NCBI GenBank assembly: GCA_025352665.1
Contig: JANXSM010000136.1
Coordinates: forward strand, 1-40,697
Source: Rhodospirillales bacterium
Lineage (GTDB): Bacteria; Pseudomonadota; Alphaproteobacteria; Acetobacterales; Acetobacteraceae
Direction: 5' to 3'
Length of the DNA stretch: 40,697 bases
Of the stretch, positions 8,806-15,634 are shown piece after piece; the first letter of the stretch is position 1; the number at the start of each line of letters is the position of its first letter. The notes below the pieces were generated by a model, which did not search any database, was not told the DNA's origin, and was given only the letters and a program-made list of their open reading frames with translations. A program made the translations under genes and the position numbers.

Positions 8806-9770
8806 GTGCCGCGCGCGAGAGGGCGACGACCCTGGCGCTGTCCGTCGGGTTTCTTCTGTATATCGAGAGCAGCGCCTATCTCCAGGATCTGGGTACGTTG
8901 GTGATCGTCTATGCCCTGCTGGCTTTGGGCATGTATCTGCCGCTTGCATTGTGCGGCAGCCTTTCGCTCGCCTACAACGCCTATGCTGCGATCGGCGCCT
9001 ATGTCGTGGCGATCTTCTCGCGCAGCGCGCCTGATCTGCTGATGCTCGCCGTGCCGGTGGCAATTCTGATCTCGATGGTGACCGCGGCACTGCTGGGCTT
9101 CGTGACCCGCAGGCTTTCGGGTTTTCACCTCGCCGTGGCGACCATGATGTTCGGGATCGCGGTTCATACCTGGCTGCTCAACACCGATGCCGTGACCGGT
9201 GGCGCCACCGGCATCGGCGATATCCAGACGCCTGTGGTCTTCGGCTGGACACCCGATCGCAGTTCCCTGATTGGACTGGGAGTGATGCTGGTCTGGCTCA
9301 TTGCGACGGCGATCGCTGGGCTTCGCGGCTCGCTCGTCGGCATTGCCATGCGCGCCCAGCGGGAATCGGAGCTTGCCGCGGCAGCCAGCGGCGTGCCCAC
9401 GGCGGCCCTGCGCATTCTTGCTCTGGCGGCCGGTTCCGCCATCGCCACTTTGGCGGGTATGGTGCTTGCCCTCGTGAACCACTTCGTCCTGCCCGATTCC
9501 TTTACCATCAAGCTTGTATTTCTGGTGCTGTTCATGCCGGTGCTCGGCGGCCTCGCGACACCTTGGGGCGCCGTTCTTGGGGCCCTGGTCGTGGTCGCCT
9601 TCACGTTCGGTTTCGATTTCTTCCAGGGGCCTGGCGGTCTGACGTTCGGCCTGCTGACGCTGGGAGTGTTGCTGGTCGCACCGGCGGGCCTGCTGGGGGG
9701 GCTTGCTGCGCTCGGCCTGCGGCTGCGTCGGGGTTTCGCTGCAGCCCGGGTCCCGAAGGGGGCGCGATGA
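8802..9770 (+). CDS. livM: LivM-type ABC permease
   Basis: 322 residues, polytopic, with a LivM-type core (SLAYNAYAAIGAYVVAIFSRS near 60-80). The coupling loop is GSLVGIAMRAQRESELAAAASG and the C-terminal GGLATPWGAVLGALVVV is typical. It is the second transmembrane subunit, pairing with the preceding LivH-type protein. It overlaps both neighbours by 4 bp (ATGA), which is strong evidence for one coupled operon. Confidence 0.92.
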   Translation: MSAARERATTLALSVGFLLYIESSAYLQDLGTLVIVYALLALGMYLPLALCGSLSLAYNAYAAIGAYVVAIFSRSAPDLLMLAVPVAILISMVTAALLGFVTRRLSGFHLAVATMMFGIAVHTWLLNTDAVTGGATGIGDIQTPVVFGWTPDRSSLIGLGVMLVWLIATAIAGLRGSLVGIAMRAQRESELAAAASGVPTAALRILALAAGSAIATLAGMVLALVNHFVLPDSFTIKLVFLVLFMPVLGGLATPWGAVLGALVVVAFTFGFDFFQGPGGLTFGLLTLGVLLVAPAGLLGGLAALGLRLRRGFAAARVPKGAR

Positions 9771-10522
9771 CCGCGTTGCGTTGCACCGACATCCGCAAGG
9801 CCTATGGCGGCGTTGACGTTCTGCAGGGCGTTGGCTTCGCGGTCTCTGCGGGCGAGATCTTCGGTCTGTGCGGCGCCAACGGTGCCGGCAAGACGACGTT
9901 GATGGACATCATCGGCGGTCAGCAGACCCATGACACCGGTGTGATCGAACTGGATGGCCGAACCCTGGTGGGCGACGTGGCGAGCCGCGCCCACGCGGGT
10001 CTGGCGCGGACGTTTCAGCGGCCGCAGGTCGCAGCTGATCTCACCCTGCGCGAGAACATCGCTCTCGGTTTGGCGGGTGCGCGGCTCGGGTCGGTTGGCC
10101 AACTGGTGCGCGGTTTCGTCGCTGGAATGCTTGCGCGCACCACCGTGGCAATAGAACTCGTTGAGACCGCGGCGACAGATCTGTCGCTCGATCGGCTGGA
10201 TCGACGGGCCGGCGATGTAACATTCGGCGAACTGCGCCTGGTGGAACTCGCCCGGGCGCTGCTGCAGCGCCCGCGGCTGATCATGCTCGATGAGCCATTT
10301 TCCGGCGTCGGTGACAACGGCATAGAGGCGATCGTGGAGGCGTTGCGCCGGCTTCGCGCACGGGGCTGCGCAATCCTGCTGATCGACCACAATGTCGACC
10401 TGCTGACAGCCCTGGCGGATCGGATGGCCCTGCTCGCCCAGGGCGAGATCGTGGTCACGGGTACCGTCGCCGCCTGCCTGGCTGACGAGGTGTTCCGCCG
10501 CATTTATGTCGGAGCGGTCTGA
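9767..10522 (+). CDS. livG: LivG-type ABC ATPase
   Basis: 251 residues from the ATG at 9767, overlapping the permease stop. Walker A is GANGAGKT (36-43), Q-loop FQ (83-84), Walker B LIMLDEP (171-177) and the switch histidine H208 (IDHN). The signature reads VTFGELRLVELARALL (151-166), a divergent version of LSxGE as seen in LivG relatives. It energises import together with the next gene product; HAAT systems use two different ATPases. Confidence 0.92.
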   Translation: MTALRCTDIRKAYGGVDVLQGVGFAVSAGEIFGLCGANGAGKTTLMDIIGGQQTHDTGVIELDGRTLVGDVASRAHAGLARTFQRPQVAADLTLRENIALGLAGARLGSVGQLVRGFVAGMLARTTVAIELVETAATDLSLDRLDRRAGDVTFGELRLVELARALLQRPRLIMLDEPFSGVGDNGIEAIVEALRRLRARGCAILLIDHNVDLLTALADRMALLAQGEIVVTGTVAACLADEVFRRIYVGAV

Positions 10523-11259
10523 TGCTGGCAATGCAGGACGTGTCCGTGCGCTACGGTCAGGTCGAGGCAGTCAGCCATGCCAGTATCGTGGTCCCCGCAG
10601 GCGCCATCACCGCCATCGTCGGCCCCAACGGCGCCGGCAAAAGCAGCCTCATTCAGGCCGCCATGGGGTCGGTGCGCGTCACGCAGGGCTCCATCCTGTT
10701 GGGTGGGATCACGGTCGACCGGCTCGATGCGACGGCGCGGGCGCGATCCGGCATCGCGCTTGTCCCACAGGGCCGCCAGATTTTTCCGCATCTGACGGTG
10801 TGGGAGAACCTGCAGGTGATGGCGGACGCCATTGGCCTGGGCGGCGGCGCCACGGAGGCAGCGATCGAGCGCTTCCCAATCCTCAAGACCCGGCGACGTG
10901 TGCCGGCGGGCGTTCTGAGCGGAGGTGAGCAGCAGATGCTGGCGCTCGCCCGCGCGCTGATGGTCAAGCCCAAAATATTGCTGCTCGACGAGCCGTCGCT
11001 TGGTCTGGCGCCGCTCATCGTGGAGGAACTTGTCCGGACCGTCGTTGCATTTGCCAAAGCCGGCATGGCGGTGCTGATGGCCGAGCCTTCCATTCGCTTC
11101 ATCCGCGGCCATATCGACCGCGGTTACGTCATGTCCCGAGGCCATATCGTCGCCGAGGCCGCCAGCGCCCTGGCGCTCGAAGCTGCCTATGTTTCCAGCA
11201 TGAACGGAAGCCTGCCGCGCGCAACTGGATCGATGATCCGCCAACGCACAAAGCCATGA
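10522..11259 (+). CDS. livF: LivF-type ABC ATPase
   Basis: 245 residues; the start shares an A with the preceding stop (TGATG). Walker A is GPNGAGKS (34-41), signature LSGGEQQMLALARALM (132-147) and Walker B ILLLDEP (152-158). The H-loop position reads AEPS, where LivF proteins often have EQN, so the switch histidine is absent as is common in this subfamily. The 3' end overlaps an ATG that opens a short, probably broken frame. Confidence 0.92.
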   Translation: MLAMQDVSVRYGQVEAVSHASIVVPAGAITAIVGPNGAGKSSLIQAAMGSVRVTQGSILLGGITVDRLDATARARSGIALVPQGRQIFPHLTVWENLQVMADAIGLGGGATEAAIERFPILKTRRRVPAGVLSGGEQQMLALARALMVKPKILLLDEPSLGLAPLIVEELVRTVVAFAKAGMAVLMAEPSIRFIRGHIDRGYVMSRGHIVAEAASALALEAAYVSSMNGSLPRATGSMIRQRTKP

Positions 11260-11421
11260 ATGGAGGAGGCGGGCCGGTCTCGATCACGCTCGCCAAGGCG
11301 CTCCGTCGCGGTCAGTCGCAGCTGATCGGTGTCTGCGCACCCGACAATTCAACGCCTTCTTCGCGCAATTGACGCAGACAGAGGTGGCCGGCTTCGTCGA
11401 GACACCGTTTCGGTTTCTATA
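11256..11421 (+). pseudogene. Vestigial ORF after livF, unidentified
   Basis: An ATG overlapping the livF stop (ATGA) opens a 38-codon frame (MNGGGGPVSITLAKALRRGQ...) that ends at 11372. In another frame, sequence that looks coding (RQFNAFFAQLTQTEVAGFVE, then TPFRFL and TAA at 11419-11421) follows directly. The start-overlap and the plausible C-terminus suggest a sixth gene of the transporter operon that has lost its middle and its frame. I do not recognise the family. Confidence 0.3.
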
Positions 11422-11424
11422 AGT

Positions 11425-11649
11425 GGAACCTCTGCCGGTTGATGTGGTCTCCCCGGCGCCGGGCGAACCAGCGACAGGCCGTGGATGCGGGCGAGACGCC
11501 GTTCTGCAGAAGGCTTCAGGCGATGCCACCGCGCCGGACATAGAAGATAGCGTTGATGAACTTGCGCCTCTCCCACTTGCGCGGGCAGCCACCGGAACAA
11601 GGAGCAGACAGGAAGGGTGAAAGGATTTGCCACTCGCCGTCGGTCACGT
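11425..11649 (-). pseudogene. IS5-type transposase remnant (N-terminal part)
   Basis: Reading leftward from about 11649 gives VTDGEWQILSPFL, then a shortened PRKWERRKFINAIFYVRRGG and, after an in-frame TGA, ACRWFARRR. This is the N-terminal domain of IS5-family (IS1031-like) transposases, where the order is xVTDxxWxxLxPxLP, GRPRxxxxRxxxNAIFYxxRxGxxWRxLPxxFPPxxTVYxWFxRW. The catalytic DDE domain is absent. It is a dead fragment that shows past insertion next to the transporter operon. Confidence 0.7.
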
Positions 11650-11656
11650 CACTTCC

Positions 11657-11763
11657 CTAGAGCGGGATGACGTCTGATAGGCGACGTCATCCCGCTCTAG
11701 CTCTTCGTTTTATCGCGTGATTCAGACCTTTCGGTGATCCCACCTTCGGTCGTCACGCTCTAG
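11657..11763. repeat. 107-bp palindromic repeat, copy A (MITE-like)
   Basis: It begins with a perfect 18-bp inverted repeat, CTAGAGCGGGATGACGTC (11657-11674), with its complement at 11683-11700 and an 8-nt loop TGATAGGC. A third CTCTAG box ends the unit at 11763. The outer ends (CTAGAGCGGGATGACG and the complement of CGTCACGCTCTAG) are also inverted repeats. A second copy of the same length and box order lies at 11873-11979. No coding capacity. Confidence 0.75.
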
Positions 11764-11872
11764 CGTAGTCCTGCGCGGCTATGCTGCGCGCGGGTGGTCG
11801 GCGTCCACACGAGATTTCCAGAAAGGCTTCGAACACCTGCTCGAAATCGCATCTGGCTCGCCCATCCAACAC

Positions 11873-11979
11873 CTAGAGCCTGATCGCTTCTGGTAGGCGA
11901 AGCGGCCTTGCTCTAGCCCTTTGTTTTAACGAGCAATTTTATCGCACGGTTGGTTCAACCTGAGGCGATATTGCTCTAA
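11873..11979. repeat. 107-bp palindromic repeat, copy B (MITE-like)
   Basis: Same length and architecture as copy A: CTAGAGCCTGATCGCTTC, then TGGTAGGC, then GAAGCGGCCTTGCTCTAG, then TTGTTTTA... and a terminal GCTCTAA at 11973-11979. The TG(A/G)TAGGC loop and the (G/T)TTTTA stretch after the second box are shared, while the stem sequences differ but still pair. The 109 bp between the copies (11764-11872) show nothing I can name. Confidence 0.7.
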
Positions 11980-12013
11980 ACTCAACACTCCGACTGCATT
12001 CCGAAATGGTCTC

Positions 12014-13156
12014 TCAGGCGGGCGTGACGGCGCGAAGGATGGCCGGAATCCTGACCTTAACCTGGAAATAGCCGCGCGTGGCGCCTGGCCAGGTCAGCTC
12101 ATCCCACTGCCGACGTAACCGCAGACAGCCAGGCGGCAGCGCGCTGGCAGACGGACCGATGGGCGCCCAGGCCGTGACGACTGGGAGGTTGCCCTGCCAA
12201 CCTGGCACCGCTGGAGCTGCGTCGCAGCTGAACCACCGCCCGGCGCGCGCCAAGGCGTCGGCCATCGCCTCGCTATCCGCCTGCCGCACTCGTTCTGATG
12301 CGTTTGGTGCATGAACGAGCAGCCCAGCGACGCGCCCCACTTTGGCCCCGCCGATCGGCAGGCTCTCAGGATGCAGGTCTTCAAGATGCAGGAGCAGCGC
12401 CACGTTTCCAGACGGTGCGACGTCCGCAGGTGGCAGCGGGACCGCGTTGTGCTGCTCTGGCTCCTCCAGCGGCACCGGGTTCTCGTTCAATCCTTTCGGC
12501 GAGAAGCGCCCGACGGTATAGCGACGGATGTTTTCCGAGCGCGCAGCATAGCTCTTTCCCCGCGTGTGCAGCCCAGCGACCCAGCGCCACGAAAGGGTAT
12601 TGCTGGCGGGATCACCGTCGATCAGATGTTTCAGAAAAAAGTCTGCGCCAAGCGCCCAGGGGAGGCGCAGGGTGAAAATCCAGATGGACGCGAACCACAT
12701 CCTGGTGTGGTTGTGCAGCCAGCCGGTGTCGACCAACTCGCGCGCCCAATCGTCGAAGCCGTCGATGCCGGTCCGTCCTAAAACGGCGGCGTCGTAAGCT
12801 CGTTGCAGGCCGGAGTTCGCAGCCAGGCGATTCTGCTCGTGGACCACCGCCTCCTGGTAGCTGGTCCAGGTCGAGGGGTGGGTCTCGAGAAACCCCTTGA
12901 AATAGGTTCGCCAGAATACCTCCTCGACGAACTTCCCCGCCGCTTCGGGGCCGTGCGCGGCAAGTGCAGCGCCAACGACCTCCTGCTCTAGCAGCAGCCG
13001 ACGGCGCAGATAGGGTGAGAGCACGGTGGTTGCCGCCTCAACATCACGCCCGGCGTCGGTGTTGCGGTTGGCGGCGTAGGCGTGGCCTGCACGCTGAACC
13101 GTGGCAGCCAAACGGTCGAGCGCGGCGCTGCGGGTGAGGATGATGTTATGGTTCAT
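12014..13156 (-). CDS. Short photolyase/cryptochrome-like FAD-binding protein
   Basis: 380 residues. The core (about 35-215) is the helical FAD-binding domain of DNA photolyases/cryptochromes: SPYLRRRLL, FVEEVFWRTYFKGFLETHP, GWLHNHTRMWFASIWIFTL, GDPASNTLSWRWVAG and the substrate-side ARSENIRRYT. The N-terminal alpha/beta antenna-binding domain of canonical photolyases is missing. Instead, about 130 residues follow the FAD domain (about 247-375, starting GNVALLLHLEDLHPESLP) and may be an alpha/beta domain placed C-terminally. It could be a DNA repair enzyme or a light sensor; sequence alone does not decide. It stands alone between repeat debris and an enolase operon. Confidence 0.82.
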   Translation of the reverse strand: MNHNIILTRSAALDRLAATVQRAGHAYAANRNTDAGRDVEAATTVLSPYLRRRLLLEQEVVGAALAAHGPEAAGKFVEEVFWRTYFKGFLETHPSTWTSYQEAVVHEQNRLAANSGLQRAYDAAVLGRTGIDGFDDWARELVDTGWLHNHTRMWFASIWIFTLRLPWALGADFFLKHLIDGDPASNTLSWRWVAGLHTRGKSYAARSENIRRYTVGRFSPKGLNENPVPLEEPEQHNAVPLPPADVAPSGNVALLLHLEDLHPESLPIGGAKVGRVAGLLVHAPNASERVRQADSEAMADALARAGRWFSCDAAPAVPGWQGNLPVVTAWAPIGPSASALPPGCLRLRRQWDELTWPGATRGYFQVKVRIPAILRAVTPA

Positions 13157-13304
13157 TGCACCGATATGGGAGCTATTCGCTGATTGCCACGAGATTCACC
13201 TGGCGTGTGACAACCACAAATCGCGACAGCCACGTATCAAGTCTCCGCCGATACCGGACAGGCAGCTTCGGGAAAGCGAGATTGAGAAAGTGGACATGCC
13301 ACCG

Positions 13305-13322
13305 CGGCCGGTGTGCCGGCCG
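13305..13322. other. Perfect 7-bp hairpin between two minus-strand genes
   Basis: CGGCCGG-TGTG-CCGGCCG, in the 234 bp between the enolase stop (13391) and the photolyase start (13156). It could end the enolase operon transcript or regulate the photolyase gene. There is no T-run, so a canonical intrinsic terminator is not supported. Confidence 0.4.
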
Positions 13323-13390
13323 GATTCGACCTAATGTCGGCAAGTCGTGACCATCGTGTTACTAGCGATGCTTCGGCTTGCCGCCCACAC

Positions 13391-14548
13391 CTACATGTCC
13401 ACGACGCTGCCATCTTCGTGTGGGCGCATGGCGATCTTGCGCGGGCGCGGCGGGAACTTCTTCTCGATGTCGTCGACCAGTGTCAGGCCGATCCCTGGCC
13501 CGTCGGGAATGGCGATGAAGCCGTCGATCTGATCCTCGAGGCCGGTCGCCATGCCGTCGCCGAGGACAGCGGTGGAGCCGTCGATTTCGGGAGTGCGCGT
13601 GGGGTATTCCTGGATGGCGAAGTTGGGGATGCAGGCGGCGATTTGCAGGCAGGCGGCCGTGCTGACGATGGAGAGCGGGTTGTGCGGCACGATCCAGCAA
13701 TCATTCGCCTCGGCGAGGGCGGCGATCTTTTTTGCGCCGGTGATACCGCCGCAGAGGCAGACGTCGGGGCGGAGGTAGGCGACGGCGCGCCGGTTCAGCA
13801 GCGTTTGAAACTGGTAGAGGTTGATGAAGCGCTCGCCAGTGGCGATGGGGATGTGGATGTGGTCGGCGACATAGGCCATCGCGTCGGGGTCGTTGGGGCG
13901 GAGCGGGTCTTCGTAGAACATGGGTTTGTATTGTTCGATGGCGCGGGCAAGCGCGATAGCCTCGGGCGGGGTGAGGCGGCGATGGATCTCGATGCAGAGG
14001 TCAACGGAGGGTCCGACTGCCTCGCGCAGGAGGCGGACGGTCTCGGCTGCGTCCTCGATCTTCTGGGCATGCGGCTTGAAGTAGGGCGTGGTCTCGTCTT
14101 CGTCGAGCAAGGGGTTGAGGTGGCCGAGCGCGGTGAACCCGAGTTCCTTCAGGCGTATGGCTTCGGCAATCAGGCTGTCGCGCGTTCGGCCTTTGACGTG
14201 GCCATACAGGCGGGCCTTGTGGCGCATCTTGCCGCCGAGCAGTTCGTAGACGGGGACGTTGTACAGCTTGCCCTTGATGTCCCACAGCGCGATGTCGATG
14301 GCCGAGATCGCGCCGTTGATCGCCCCGCCGGTGAAGTGGTTGGCGCGGTGCATGACGTTCCAGTGGTGCTCGATCGGGCGGGGATCGCGGCCGACGAGGT
14401 ATTCGCCGTATTTGGTGATGCTGGCCGCACTGGCTTCGAGCTGTCCCCAGGTGCCAGACTCGCCGATGCCAGTGATGCCGGCGTCGGTTTCAATGCGAAC
14501 GAAGCAGAACCGATCCACCATCAGGGGTTCGACTTTGGTGATCTTCAT
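13391..14548 (-). CDS. Enolase-superfamily dehydratase (galactonate-dehydratase-like)
   Basis: 385 residues, MR/MLE branch of the enolase superfamily. The sequence looks closest to the D-galactonate/D-mannonate dehydratase type: no KxK on the second strand (YGHVKG near 115), a first metal ligand paired with histidine (E187-I-H189), then E213 (YEDPLRP), E239 (ATGER) and base H289 (VPHNPLS). In most family members the first ligand is Asp (DxH); here it is Glu. Expected reaction: Mg2+-dependent loss of water from a sugar acid to a 2-keto-3-deoxy acid. It is the last gene of the binding protein/permease/ATPase operon, 20 bp after the ATPase stop, so its substrate is probably the imported compound. 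Confidence 0.88.
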   Translation of the reverse strand: MKITKVEPLMVDRFCFVRIETDAGITGIGESGTWGQLEASAASITKYGEYLVGRDPRPIEHHWNVMHRANHFTGGAINGAISAIDIALWDIKGKLYNVPVYELLGGKMRHKARLYGHVKGRTRDSLIAEAIRLKELGFTALGHLNPLLDEDETTPYFKPHAQKIEDAAETVRLLREAVGPSVDLCIEIHRRLTPPEAIALARAIEQYKPMFYEDPLRPNDPDAMAYVADHIHIPIATGERFINLYQFQTLLNRRAVAYLRPDVCLCGGITGAKKIAALAEANDCWIVPHNPLSIVSTAACLQIAACIPNFAIQEYPTRTPEIDGSTAVLGDGMATGLEDQIDGFIAIPDGPGIGLTLVDDIEKKFPPRPRKIAMRPHEDGSVVDM

Positions 14549-14568
14549 GGCGCGGGCCTTTCAGACGG

Positions 14569-15633
14569 TCAGGTTTCGGGAACGAGGACGACGGCAGAGG
14601 CGTCGATGCGGATGTTCAACGCGGTTCCCGTTGCGACGACGTGGCGCGACGGAAGGTCGGCGCGAAGCGTGACCGCGCCGGCCTGGAGTTCAACGGTCTG
14701 CACCGGGCCGAGGTAGCTGACGCGGGTGACGGTGGCGGGGATGCCGTCTGGCGCAGGTTCGACGTTTTCGGGACGGATGCAGACGAGGACGGCGCCGCTC
14801 GGGACCCAGCCCGGTGTTGCGACATGGCCTTCCAAGGTTAGGCCACCGGGAAGGGTCACGGTGTGGCGGCCGTCGCCATGGCTTGCCGTGACGGTGGCTT
14901 CGAGCAAGTTGGCGTTGCCGATGAAGGCTGCGGCAAAGCGGTTGGCGGGGCGTTCGTAAAGGCTGCGCGGGCTGCCCTCCTGCACGATGCGGCCTTGGTG
15001 CATGAGGATGATGCGGTCGCTCATCACCATGGCCTCGGCCTGGTCATGGGTGACGTAGACGGAGGTGCGGCCGAGCCTGCGCTGCAATGCGAGAAGTTCG
15101 AAGCGCATGCGCTCGCGCAGGCCGGCGTCGAGGTTGGAAAGCGGCTCGTCGAACAGCAGCAGTCGGGGCTCCGTGATGACGGCGCGGGCGACGGCAACGC
15201 GTTGCTGCTGGCCGCCCGAGAGCTCGGTGCCGTAGCGGGCGCCGTAGCCATCGAGGCCGACAAGACGCAGTACCTCGGTCACGCGCGTTGCGATTTCGGC
15301 GGATGGGGTGTTTCGCGTGCGCAGGCCGTAGGCGACGTTGTCGAACACGCTCATGTGCGGCCAAACGGCGTAGGACTGGAACACCATATTGACGCCGCGC
15401 CGTTCGGGCGGGGTTTCGTGGCCGGGGCAGACGACGCGATCCGTGCCAATGCTGATATGGCCGGTGGTGGCGGTTTCGAGGCCGGCGATGCAGCGCAGCG
15501 TAGTGGTCTTGCCGCAGCCGGAGGGGCCGAGCAGAGAGACGAAGGCCCCCGCCTCGACGGTGAAGGAGACGTTGTCGACGGCGAGAAAATCACCGTATTT
15601 CACCACGAGGTCGCGGACGGAAAGGTCGCTCAT
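14569..15633 (-). CDS. ABC transporter ATPase (FbpC/PotA type)
   Basis: 354 residues from the ATG at 15633 (CAGGTG upstream); the frame is open further upstream but overlaps the permease. Walker A GPSGCGKT (36-43), Q-loop FQ (85-86), signature LSGGQQQR (138-145), Walker B RLLLFDEP, H196 (THDQAEA) and a C-terminal TOBE-like region (about 275-350). It energises the adjacent two-domain permease, whose stop lies 1 nt upstream of the start. ATPases with TOBE domains are sometimes shared, and this one might also serve the nearby CUT1 permeases that lack their own ATPase. Confidence 0.92.
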   Translation of the reverse strand: MSDLSVRDLVVKYGDFLAVDNVSFTVEAGAFVSLLGPSGCGKTTTLRCIAGLETATTGHISIGTDRVVCPGHETPPERRGVNMVFQSYAVWPHMSVFDNVAYGLRTRNTPSAEIATRVTEVLRLVGLDGYGARYGTELSGGQQQRVAVARAVITEPRLLLFDEPLSNLDAGLRERMRFELLALQRRLGRTSVYVTHDQAEAMVMSDRIILMHQGRIVQEGSPRSLYERPANRFAAAFIGNANLLEATVTASHGDGRHTVTLPGGLTLEGHVATPGWVPSGAVLVCIRPENVEPAPDGIPATVTRVSYLGPVQTVELQAGAVTLRADLPSRHVVATGTALNIRIDASAVVLVPET

Positions 15634-15634
15634 A

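Noticed and set aside
6643-9090. 815-codon minus-strand open frame opposite the binding protein and permeases
   Set aside because: Arg/His/Gln-rich shadow of three genes with clear domains and coupled starts; no domain is recognisable in it.
11657-11979. CRISPR-like repeat array
   Set aside because: Only two units, 107 bp each with internal palindromes, no regular short repeats or spacers and no cas genes.
13313-14716. Long plus-strand open frame (467 codons) over the first enolase gene
   Set aside because: It is antisense to a well-conserved enolase with all metal ligands; its composition (repeated VEVGD-like strings) is that of a high-GC shadow frame.
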